Source: JBELMB01 sp042088665 (GTDB lineage Bacteria; Pseudomonadota; Alphaproteobacteria; Rhodobacterales; Rhodobacteraceae). Taken from it: 7,008 bases of DNA. The position numbers and the translations under genes were made by a program. The notes below the pieces were generated by a model. That model did not search any database and was not told where the DNA came from. It saw only the letters and a program-made list of their open reading frames with translations. The stretch is taken from contig JBELMB010000254.1 in NCBI GenBank assembly GCA_042088665.1, positions 1-7,008 on the forward strand, given 5' to 3'. Within the stretch, counting starts at the first letter, position 1, and each line of letters starts with the position of its first letter. Shown in pieces: positions 1-5,557 of the stretch.

Positions 1-52
1 TCAGCGCAGCCACGATTGCAAAGAGCACAACGGTCTTGACGGAATGGCTCAT
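1..52 (-). CDS. livM: LivM-type permease, N-terminal fragment (runs off the left edge)
   Basis: Only the first 17 codons are in the window. They read MSHSVKTVVLFAIVAAL, a short polar start followed by the beginning of a hydrophobic helix. The ATG overlaps the livH stop codon as ATGA (49-52), and an AGGGG Shine-Dalgarno lies about 8 nt upstream inside the end of livH. Position is the main argument for the name: in HAAT-family importers the second permease, LivM, normally follows LivH and forms the membrane channel with it. Too little sequence is present to confirm the family from residues alone. Stop and full length lie outside the window. Confidence 0.75.
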   Translation of the reverse strand, partial: MSHSVKTVVLFAIVAAL

Positions 53-1059
53 ACCGATTTCCCCTTGAAGAGGCCCGTGGGTCTGAACAGCAGCACCACC
101 ACGAGGATCATGAAGCTGACGGCGAATTTGTATTCCGTTGCCAGCAGTTGCACGAGGCTGGACGGCTCCAGCGCGTCAGGCATCAGGTAGACCAGCACCT
201 TTTTCCAGGCATAGGTGATAGACACCTCCGAAAAGGCGATGACAAATCCGCCTGCGATGGCCCCGATGGGGTTGCCCAGCCCGCCGACGATCGCAGAGGC
301 AAAGATCGGCAGCAGCAACTGGAAGTAGGTGAAGGGCTTGTAGGACTTGTCCAGACCATAGAGCACGCCCGCCACGGTGATCAGCGCCGCCACGATCAGC
401 CATGTCACTTGCACCACCCGTTCAGGGTTGATGCCGGACAAGAGCGCCAGATCCTCGTTGTCGGAATAGGCGCGCATGGATTTGCCCGTGCGGGTCTTGT
501 TGAGAAACCAGAACAGCACGATCACGACGACAACCGCGGTCAGAACTGTCAGACCCTGGGTGGTCTTGATCGCCAGACCTTCGCGCAGGCCGGTCATGTT
601 CTTGAATTCGCGGGCGTTGATGATGAACCGTTCGCCATCGGAAAAGCGCCGGTCATCAGCGCCAAGGATGAAACGGGTGATGCCGTTGTAGATGAACATC
701 ACCCCGATGGAGACCATGACGAAGATGATCGGTTTCGCCTTTTGCCCCCGGTAAAAGCGATAGACCACCCGGTCGGTTCCCAGCACAAGCAGCGCCGTCC
801 CCGCAATGCCAAAGGGGATCGCCAGCAGCGCCGTGGGCAGCGGACCCAGGCTCAGGCCCCAACTCTGGAACAGCCATGTGAACAGCACCGTGACCATGGT
901 GCCAAAGGCCATCGTGTCGCCATGGGCAAAGTTCGAGAACCGCAGGATCCCGTAAATCAGCGTGACCCCCAATGCCCCCAGCGCCAACTGGCTGCCATAG
1001 GCCATGGCCGGCACGATCACAAAATTCGAAAGCGCGACGATCGCGTTCAGAAAGTCCAT
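49..1059 (-). CDS. livH: LivH, branched-chain amino acid ABC transporter permease
   Basis: Inner-membrane permease of a Liv/HAAT importer, 336 aa, expected to pair with LivM and be driven by LivG and LivF. It has about eight hydrophobic segments, roughly at residues 16-39, 48-67, 74-95, 110-133, 168-187, 217-236, 248-276 and 311-327. The LivH-type N-terminal block GVTLIYGILRFSNFAHGD (residues 31-48) is clear. The cytoplasmic loop TGKSMRAYSDNEDLALLSGI (191-210) is the conserved ATPase-coupling region of the family. The Gly-rich block IVGGLGNPIGAIAGG (257-271) and the end FRPTGLFKGK are also typical. I chose the ATG at 1059 because an AAGGGGAG ribosome site lies about 6 nt upstream. The frame stays open to an ATG at 1188, but the 43 extra residues are hydrophilic and would overlap the upstream gene. 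The stop overlaps the livM start by 4 nt. Confidence 0.96.
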   Translation of the reverse strand: MDFLNAIVALSNFVIVPAMAYGSQLALGALGVTLIYGILRFSNFAHGDTMAFGTMVTVLFTWLFQSWGLSLGPLPTALLAIPFGIAGTALLVLGTDRVVYRFYRGQKAKPIIFVMVSIGVMFIYNGITRFILGADDRRFSDGERFIINAREFKNMTGLREGLAIKTTQGLTVLTAVVVVIVLFWFLNKTRTGKSMRAYSDNEDLALLSGINPERVVQVTWLIVAALITVAGVLYGLDKSYKPFTYFQLLLPIFASAIVGGLGNPIGAIAGGFVIAFSEVSITYAWKKVLVYLMPDALEPSSLVQLLATEYKFAVSFMILVVVLLFRPTGLFKGKSV

Positions 1060-1081
1060 TCCGTCTCCCCTTGACCACGGC

Positions 1082-1492
1082 TCATGAAAAAGACCCGCAG
1101 CGCCCGTGCCACGCCTGAACGACGCCACCTGCCACTTCGGTGTAGATGGCGTCCCCATCGGCAGCGATGACAAACATATGACCGCCACCCGCGGCCTCGG
1201 CGACCAGAACTGTCGCCTCTCCCATCATGGGGGCAAAGCGCGCCGCCAACCCCGCGTCGGGTGTGCGCCCCGGGATGTGCAGCGCCCAAAGCCCGTCCAC
1301 CGCCGTGCTGCGCTCAAACGTGAGCACGCGCTGAACCGTCACGCAAAACATCCCGGGCGGGCAAAGCGGCGCGAAACTGCATCGCGCCCGTTCGGTCGCC
1401 GCGCCGGAAACGGGCAGAACTGCGAAGAGCGCCGCAACCACGGCGGCCGCCCCGACAGACACGCGCCCAAATTCCCGGCAACATCCGATCAT
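1082..1492 (-). CDS. Small predicted secreted four-cysteine protein, third of three paralogues
   Basis: 136 aa, no family recognised. Residues 12-30 form a hydrophobic signal peptide core after a short basic start, with likely cleavage near Gly30-Ala32. The mature part has four cysteines, C38, C44, C50 and C132, in the order C-x5-C-x5-C-x81-C. The end reads AWHGRCGSFS, which closely matches the end of the neighbouring gene (TYHGRCELVK). The spacing and C-terminus indicate that it is a diverged paralogue of the proteins at 1489-1920 and 2217-2657. Two extra cysteines (C4, C5) fall in the leader. The start codon overlaps the stop of the previous gene as ATGA, and the stop lies 22 nt before the livH start, so it is cotranscribed with the transporter. 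A periplasmic disulfide-bonded protein is inferred; function is unknown. Confidence 0.8.
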   Translation of the reverse strand: MIGCCREFGRVSVGAAAVVAALFAVLPVSGAATERARCSFAPLCPPGMFCVTVQRVLTFERSTAVDGLWALHIPGRTPDAGLAARFAPMMGEATVLVAEAAGGGHMFVIAADGDAIYTEVAGGVVQAWHGRCGSFS

Positions 1493-1920
1493 TTCACCAA
1501 TTCACAACGGCCATGATATGTCAGCACCTGCATCGGATCCACGAAATGCGCCGACAGACGGGCATCGCTGTTGGGCGTCCGCGTCAACAGGTAGACCGCC
1601 ACCTCATCCTCTGCCGCTACGTAAAGCGTGCCGCCGGTATTGGCCGCGCCGCCCTCCGCGGGCCCGCCGGGCAACAACAATGAGGCTTCACCGGGCAGCG
1701 CATCCGGCAGCGGAATGTCAAAGGCAAACTGCGTGAAGGTGCACGCCTCCTGCTCGTAACATTCCATCGTCATGGAGCAGAGCAACGACTTGCCCAGCAT
1801 GTCCTGCACAGGCTGCGCCGAGGCACTGCCCGCCATCAACAGCATCAGCCCCGACACGACCGCCGGTCGTCCTTGCTGCCATCCGCGTGCCTTGTGTTTC
1901 TCTGTTTTCCAAATACTCAT
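1489..1920 (-). CDS. Small predicted secreted four-cysteine protein, second of three paralogues
   Basis: 143 aa, no family recognised. A fairly long polar n-region (residues 1-20, many Lys/Arg/Gln) precedes a hydrophobic stretch (21-33) and a good signal peptidase I site, ASA|QP, after residue 35. Mature cysteines are C48, C54, C60 and C139, in the order C-x5-C-x5-C-x78-C, the last in the terminal motif TYHGRCELVK. The block MECYEQEACT resembles DVCHEEACLD in the first paralogue. The middle is rich in Gly, Pro and Ala and has alternating hydrophobic stretches that suggest beta structure. An AAAGGA ribosome site lies 6 nt upstream of the ATG. The stop overlaps the start of the next paralogue as ATGA. 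Two disulfides in the periplasm are inferred; the role is unknown. Confidence 0.82.
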   Translation of the reverse strand: MSIWKTEKHKARGWQQGRPAVVSGLMLLMAGSASAQPVQDMLGKSLLCSMTMECYEQEACTFTQFAFDIPLPDALPGEASLLLPGGPAEGGAANTGGTLYVAAEDEVAVYLLTRTPNSDARLSAHFVDPMQVLTYHGRCELVK

Positions 1921-2186
1921 GTCGGATCCTTTCCGTCTGAACCGGCCAGAGTGCTTTGGCGCACATCCGGATCCGCTCGCCGCTTTCTATATGTACATGC
2001 AAAGGCCGCGCGCCCCGCGACTTGCACGCAATTCTCTTGAGCAGGTTCAACCACCCGCGGCGCGCCCGGTACCATCGGCCTGTCCGCGACATCGCTGCGC
2101 GTCAGCGCAAAACCAACGACAGGGCAACGCGCCGACATGGCAAGGCCAAGCGGCGCGGCGGTGAGGGAGAAACGCATGTTTTCCAT
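1917..2186 (-). CDS. Doubtful 89-codon ORF filling the gap between two secreted-protein genes
   Basis: This ORF spans nearly all of the 296-bp space between the genes ending at 2217 and starting at 1920. In its favour, it starts 30 nt after the previous stop, an AAAGG/GGACAAG purine stretch lies upstream, and its TGA overlaps the next ATG as ATGA, as at real junctions here. The first residues (MENMRFSLTAAPLGLAMSA; a second ATG is at 2177) look vaguely like a signal peptide. Against it, the core is broken by Arg, the rest is Arg/Pro-rich with no visible fold or the four-cysteine layout, and the last third uses AGA, CGA, CGG and ACA codons unlike its neighbours. It could be a small gene, a decayed fourth paralogue or an untranslated spacer. 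I see no convincing promoter in it; a palindrome ATGTACAT sits at 1991-1998. Confidence 0.25.
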   Translation of the reverse strand: MENMRFSLTAAPLGLAMSARCPVVGFALTRSDVADRPMVPGAPRVVEPAQENCVQVAGRAAFACTYRKRRADPDVRQSTLAGSDGKDPT

Positions 2187-2216
2187 AATCTTGTCCGCCT
2201 TTCTTGCCGCGCCGCG

Positions 2217-2657
2217 TCAGTTTCCGGTCAGCGCGAAGGCGTCGCCCGGCGCAAGCCTGCACGCGCCCCCGACCGTGTAACTGCCCGCGCCGTCCTCCAT
2301 CCAGAGGCTGAGCAATCCGTTGCCGCTTTCGAGGTTATAAGACATGGAGCGCAGAGGCATCTGCCCTTCGACGCGCCCGACCCGCAGAAACCATGTCTCT
2401 TCGTTTTGGACATCAAGCGACAGGCCCGGCAGATCGCCGCCCGGCGTTGAAAACACGATGCCCTTGTCGGCCTCGGTCTCGCCGGTAAAGAACAGCACCA
2501 GAAGGGGCGTCTTGTCGTCGAGGCAGGCCTCTTCATGGCACACATCCGGATATTGGCAGATGATGCCAAAGCGGACTTCCTGCGCGCTGGCAGTCAGCGC
2601 ACCTCCGGCCAGCACTGCGGCGAGGCCCATGGCCCGGGCGATCATCGGTTTGGTCAT
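2217..2657 (-). CDS. Small predicted secreted four-cysteine protein, first of three paralogues
   Basis: 146 aa, no family recognised. The signal peptide is clear: basic start, hydrophobic core at residues 9-22, and a signal peptidase I site TASA|QE after residue 25. Mature cysteines are C34, C40, C45 and C133, in the order C-x5-C-x4-C-x87-C, the last in the motif VGGACRLAP. Layout and size match the two secreted proteins further downstream, though overall identity looks low; this copy has about 13 residues after its last cysteine. The mature protein is acidic (many Glu and Asp). The ATG lies 3 nt after the livF stop, and its AGGGGG ribosome site (8 nt upstream) is inside the last livF codons, so translation is very likely coupled to livF. 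A periplasmic disulfide-bonded protein is inferred; function is unknown. Confidence 0.82.
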   Translation of the reverse strand: MTKPMIARAMGLAAVLAGGALTASAQEVRFGIICQYPDVCHEEACLDDKTPLLVLFFTGETEADKGIVFSTPGGDLPGLSLDVQNEETWFLRVGRVEGQMPLRSMSYNLESGNGLLSLWMEDGAGSYTVGGACRLAPGDAFALTGN

Positions 2658-2660
2658 CTC

Positions 2661-3488
2661 TCAGCCCCCTAGGAAACTCTTGCGCACTTCGGGATCGGCC
2701 AAAAGCTCTTTCCCGGTTCCGGTAAAGGCATTGCGCCCCTGTACCAGAACATATCCTTTATCAGCAATTTCAAGCGCCTGCCGGGCGTTCTGTTCCACCA
2801 TCAGGATAGAGATCCCGGTGCGGGCCACTTCGATGATGCGGTCAAAAAGCTCGTCCATCACGATTGGCGAGACCCCGGCCGTGGGTTCATCCAGCATCAG
2901 CACACGGGGTTGGGTCATCAATGCGCGCCCCACCGCAACCTGCTGACGCTGACCGCCGGACAATTCGCCCGCAGGCTGACGGCGCTTGTCACGCAGGATC
3001 GGGAACAGCGTATAGACCTGCTCCATCGTGGCCTGAATGTCGTCCTCGCGGATAAAGGCACCCATCTCGAGGTTCTCTTCCACGGTCATCGAGGTAAAGA
3101 TGTTGGAGGTTTGGGGCACAAAGCCCATGCCTTCGGCGACGCGGTCCTGCGGGGTCAGCTGGGTGATGTCGCGCCCATCGAGCCGTACCGCCCCCGAGCG
3201 CACGTTCAACATGCCAAAGACCGCCTTCATCGCCGTGGATTTGCCCGCGCCATTGGGGCCGACGATCACGGCGATCTCGCCTTTGTCCACCGCGATGGTG
3301 CACTCATGCAAAATATCCGGACCCTTGCCGTATCCCCCGGTCATCGTATCCCCGATCAGGAAGGGACCTCCCGGCGCGTCGGTCACCGGCCCGCTTTTTT
3401 GCGTAGGGTCCACAGTGCCTTCTCCTCCCTTGCGGGTGATAGACGCATCTTTGTTGCCACGGTCGTTTTGGTAAGGACTGTCGCTCAT
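2661..3488 (-). CDS. livF: LivF, branched-chain amino acid ABC transporter ATP-binding protein
   Basis: Cytoplasmic ATPase of the Liv importer, 275 aa. Motifs are intact: Walker A GPNGAGKST (77-85), Q-loop in GFVPQ (Q116), signature LSGGQ (156-160), Walker B VLMLDEP (D180, E181). The switch region reads MVEQNARQAL, the LivF-specific form in which the usual H-loop histidine is replaced, as in E. coli LivF. This separates it from LivG (EHDM). The ATPase core begins near residue 42, so there is a polar, Gly/Lys/Asp-rich extension of about 41 residues that E. coli LivF (237 aa) lacks. The ATG at 3488 is preferred because AAGGA lies 6 nt upstream; the ATG at 3515 would add only nine residues and lacks a good site. 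The next gene starts 3 nt after the stop. Confidence 0.95.
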   Translation of the reverse strand: MSDSPYQNDRGNKDASITRKGGEGTVDPTQKSGPVTDAPGGPFLIGDTMTGGYGKGPDILHECTIAVDKGEIAVIVGPNGAGKSTAMKAVFGMLNVRSGAVRLDGRDITQLTPQDRVAEGMGFVPQTSNIFTSMTVEENLEMGAFIREDDIQATMEQVYTLFPILRDKRRQPAGELSGGQRQQVAVGRALMTQPRVLMLDEPTAGVSPIVMDELFDRIIEVARTGISILMVEQNARQALEIADKGYVLVQGRNAFTGTGKELLADPEVRKSFLGG

Positions 3489-3498
3489 CTTGGATCCT

Positions 3499-4014
3499 TC
3501 AATATCCGCGCGCATCGGCAGGTTGTGCCCGCCCGCCCGCGGAGGCGCCTGCGCGGCCCCCGTCGTTTTCCACGCGATGCATCAACCGGTCTGCGGGGGG
3601 CAGGCATCCCCCCGGTTCTGGCATCCGCGTCACTGGGCGTTTGTTGCCCCGGATTTTATTGCCCCGGATTTTATTGCCCAGAATTTTTTTGCTGAGGGAT
3701 TTGTTGCCCTGCGACTGGTCGCACACCAGATCACCTTGCGCCATCGCCCGCCGCACAGGCGCCGTGCCGCCGCGGATCGGCCCGTCCCGGACCACGATCG
3801 CAGCGGCCCGCAATATCAAACGGCCCCCGGTCAGTGTGGTGCCGCCCGAACGTCGGAGCGGTGCCTTGGCCACCTCGATGCGGCGTGCAAGACCGCGAAC
3901 CGATGATGCGCGCCCCCGGTCGATGCCGGGACCCTGCGCGCCTTTGCACAGCCGCCACGCTGTCGGCGCGCCATTCCCCCAAAGACCTGCGGCAATACCC
4001 TTTGTCCTAGCCAT
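3499..4014 (-). CDS. Uncertain 171-codon basic ORF with pentapeptide GNK repeats, between the livG-linked secreted gene and livF
   Basis: No family recognised. In its favour, the ATG at 4014 overlaps the end of the previous gene by 8 nt and has one of the best ribosome sites in the window (GGAGGAG, 10 nt upstream). The ORF fills the 500-bp gap and stops 10 nt before the livF ATG. A 15-bp tandem repeat keeps the frame and encodes QGNKS-LSKKI-LGNKI-RGNKI-RGNKR (residues 103-127). Against it, the product is extremely rich in Arg and Gly, has no signal peptide, membrane helix or evident domain, and relies on CGG and GGG codons that the certain genes seldom use. It could be a recently acquired or evolving gene, a decayed gene, or a GC-rich spacer open by chance. 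An upstream in-frame ATG at 4062 lies inside the previous gene and is less likely. Confidence 0.4.
   Translation of the reverse strand: MARTKGIAAGLWGNGAPTAWRLCKGAQGPGIDRGRASSVRGLARRIEVAKAPLRRSGGTTLTGGRLILRAAAIVVRDGPIRGGTAPVRRAMAQGDLVCDQSQGNKSLSKKILGNKIRGNKIRGNKRPVTRMPEPGGCLPPADRLMHRVENDGGRAGASAGGRAQPADARGY
3643..3717. repeat. Degenerate 15-bp tandem repeat, about five units
   Basis: On the plus strand the units are gttgccccggatttt (3643-3657), attgccccggatttt (3658-3672), attgcccagaatttt (3673-3687), then two weaker copies (3688-3702 and 3703-3717). Units 1 and 2 differ at one base; unit 3 differs from unit 2 at two. The AT-rich half of each unit stands out in GC-rich DNA. A period of 15 preserves reading frame and gives a pentapeptide repeat containing GNK on the minus strand. 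Such arrays change copy number by replication slippage. Confidence 0.85.
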
Positions 4015-4654
4015 ATGACACGCACTCCTCCGGAGCTTTGTCCACCGGTTGCGCCATGGCAATGACGGACCGCGCCCAGCGGACCAAAACCTCCGTGCCG
4101 ATGCCTTTGTCGTGATCTCCGACCTGTTCGATCAACACGACTGCATCGCAGACAAAGGCAGAGACATAGACCCATGCGGTGTTGTCCTTGCCAAACAGGG
4201 ACCATGTCGGCACCGCGCGGGTCTCCACGACGGGCCAGCCGTTCACGCTCACCACATCGGAGACCTCAAAGGTTTTGCGTTTCAGCCCGCTGCGCCAGAT
4301 GTTCAACTGCTTGCCGTGGATCCCACGCAGCAGCGCCTCAACCTCCTCGCGGGAGGTGGCCTGCGCCAGATCGTGGCGTTCGCCCGCCTCCACATACATC
4401 AGCAGTGCCGCCGCGGCGCCGTCGATCTCGGTCTTGACCCGCACCGAAGAGCCATAGCTTTCCACCGCTGTAATCGCCCGGTCGTTGCAAAACCGCAGCC
4501 CCTCAACGGGCTGTGTACACTGCTTGGCCACTGTTTGCGCAGCCCCCGCAGCAGAAGTCGCGACCAGCGCCAGCACGGCGCCCAACCCAAGCAGGGGCCC
4601 CAACCAGAGCGCGGCCAATGCCCGCAAAGCCAAGGCGCGATCGGCCCGTGTCAT
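4007..4654 (-). CDS. Predicted secreted four-cysteine protein between livG and livF
   Basis: 215 aa, no family recognised. A basic start (MTRADRALALR) and long hydrophobic core (residues 11-36) lead to a likely signal peptidase I site, AGAA|QT, after residue 39. The mature protein of about 176 aa has four cysteines, C46, C56, C169 and C211, compatible with two disulfides. Other landmarks are a basic patch RSGLKRKTF (111-119), a Trp-containing stretch VPTWSLFGKDNTAWVYV (138-154) and a hydrophobic strand AVVLIEQVGD (171-180). The cysteine spacing (C-x9-C...C-x41-C) differs from the three small secreted proteins downstream, so common ancestry is not visible. The ATG overlaps the livG stop as ATGA, with AGGTGG in the livG end as ribosome site; this coupling ties it to the transporter. 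A periplasmic accessory role is inferred only from export and position. Confidence 0.82.
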   Translation of the reverse strand: MTRADRALALRALAALWLGPLLGLGAVLALVATSAAGAAQTVAKQCTQPVEGLRFCNDRAITAVESYGSSVRVKTEIDGAAAALLMYVEAGERHDLAQATSREEVEALLRGIHGKQLNIWRSGLKRKTFEVSDVVSVNGWPVVETRAVPTWSLFGKDNTAWVYVSAFVCDAVVLIEQVGDHDKGIGTEVLVRWARSVIAMAQPVDKAPEECVSYG

Positions 4655-5436
4655 ACCGTGGCCACCTGGTCTTTGTTTTTCAGGCCCGTTCCCAGGTAGG
4701 CCTCGATCACCGCTTCATTCGCCTTGATCTCATCCAGCGAGCCTTCGGCCAGTTTCTTGCCCTCGGCCATGACGATGACCGGGTCGCAGATGCGGCCGAT
4801 GAAATCCATGTCGTGTTCGATCACGCAGAAGGTGTAATTGCGTTCCTTGTTCAGGCGCACGATCGTATCGGCGATGGTGTTCAGCAAGGTTCGGTTCACG
4901 CCTGCACCCACTTCGTCGAGAAACACGATCTTTGCGTCCACCATCATGGTGCGCCCAAGTTCCAGCAGCTTCTTCTGACCGCCGGAGATCGCCCCGGCAG
5001 GGTGGTCCGACAAATGCGAAATGGTCAGGAAATCCAGCACTTCGTCGGCCTTTGCCTTCAGCGCGCGCTCTTCCTCGGCGATGCGCTTGCGGCCAAACCA
5101 TGTGTTCCAGAGCGCCTCGCCCGATTGGCCGCCGGGCACCATCATCAGGTTCTCGCGGCAGGACATCGAACTGAACTCATGTGCGATCTGGAAGGTGCGC
5201 AAGAGCCCCTTGTGGAACAGGGCGTGCGGCGGCAGGCCAGAGATGTCCTCGCCATCCATGATCACCGTGCCGCTGGTGGGCGGCAGGGCACCGGCAATCA
5301 CGTTGAACAGCGTGGTCTTGCCCGCACCATTGGGGCCGACCAGCCCGGTGATCGAGCCCTTGGCGATTTCCAACGAAGCGCCGTCAACGGCGCGGAAGGC
5401 GCCGAAGTGGCGGTGCAGATTCTCCACCTTGATCAC
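4651..5436 (-). CDS. livG: LivG, branched-chain amino acid ABC transporter ATP-binding protein
   Basis: Cytoplasmic ATPase, 261 aa, partner of LivF. Walker A GPNGAGKTT (34-42), Q-loop TFQ (Q83), signature ISGGQ (150-154), Walker B IVFLDE (D174, E175) and H-loop IEHDMDF (H208) are all present. The insert after the Q-loop (about residues 92-130, with TWFGRKR) and the end VIEAYLGTG are LivG-type. After Walker B it reads LDEVGAGVNRT, where LivG usually has LDEPAAGLNPxET; the Pro to Val change is uncommon. The start is GTG: no ATG is available nearby in frame, and AGGGGG lies 7 nt upstream. This site directly follows a hairpin at 5451-5475, which may affect initiation. The stop overlaps the next gene's ATG by 4 nt. 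Confidence 0.95.
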   Translation of the reverse strand: MIKVENLHRHFGAFRAVDGASLEIAKGSITGLVGPNGAGKTTLFNVIAGALPPTSGTVIMDGEDISGLPPHALFHKGLLRTFQIAHEFSSMSCRENLMMVPGGQSGEALWNTWFGRKRIAEEERALKAKADEVLDFLTISHLSDHPAGAISGGQKKLLELGRTMMVDAKIVFLDEVGAGVNRTLLNTIADTIVRLNKERNYTFCVIEHDMDFIGRICDPVIVMAEGKKLAEGSLDEIKANEAVIEAYLGTGLKNKDQVATV

Positions 5437-5450
5437 GGATTGTCCCCCTA

Positions 5451-5475
5451 TGGTCCCCGGTGCGCGCCGGGGCCA
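5451..5475 (-). promoter_or_regulatory. GC-rich hairpin just upstream of the livG ribosome site
   Basis: Arms tggtccccgg (5451-5460) and ccggggcca (5467-5475) pair over 9 bp with one bulged base around a 6-nt loop. In the minus-strand mRNA the hairpin is followed within a few bases by AGGGGG and the GTG start of livG, with no U-tract. It is therefore unlikely to be a simple terminator. A role in protecting the upstream substrate-binding-protein mRNA or in limiting livG translation is inferred. Confidence 0.5.
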
Positions 5476-5522
5476 TCGTCAAAACTTGGGCCGGGGCGTC
5501 CTGCGCCGCGTCCCGGATGGAA

Positions 5523-5544
5523 GTGGCCCGGCAGGCCGGACCAC
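5523..5544 (-). promoter_or_regulatory. Hairpin 14 nt after the substrate-binding protein stop codon
   Basis: Arms gtggcccggc (5523-5532) and gccggaccac (5535-5544) can form a 10-bp stem (about nine pairs plus a tight loop). The one plus-strand mismatch becomes a G-U pair in the minus-strand RNA. No run of U follows. Strong hairpins after the binding-protein gene are a known way for ABC operons to keep that mRNA segment abundant relative to the ATPase and permease genes, by blocking 3' exonucleases or by partial termination. The latter roles are inferred here. Confidence 0.55.
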
Positions 5545-5557
5545 TCCGCGGTTTGGA

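Noticed and set aside
148..1074. 308-codon plus-strand frame opposite livH
   Set aside because: Composition (His, Asp, Gln, Arg-rich) is typical of the complement of a membrane-protein gene; livH is unambiguous.
1060..1188. Longer livH starting at 1188
   Set aside because: The 43 extra residues are not LivH-like and overlap the upstream gene; the ATG at 1059 has an excellent ribosome site and matches the family start.
1917..2186. Treating the 89-codon ORF as an intact fourth member of the cysteine family
   Set aside because: Its three cysteines do not fit the C-x5-C-x4/5-C...G-x-C layout, so family membership is not supported.
3681..3690. T-run on the plus strand as a terminator
   Set aside because: No GC-rich stem precedes it on the plus strand and no plus-strand gene ends here; it is part of the degraded 15-bp repeat.
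2344..3695. Plus-strand frames opposite livF and the first small secreted gene (2344-2946, 2910-3695, 3037-3474)
   Set aside because: They mirror real minus-strand genes and show no protein-like features or translation signals.
3643..3717. CRISPR-like array
   Set aside because: Units are 15 bp and contiguous with no spacers, so it is a tandem repeat.
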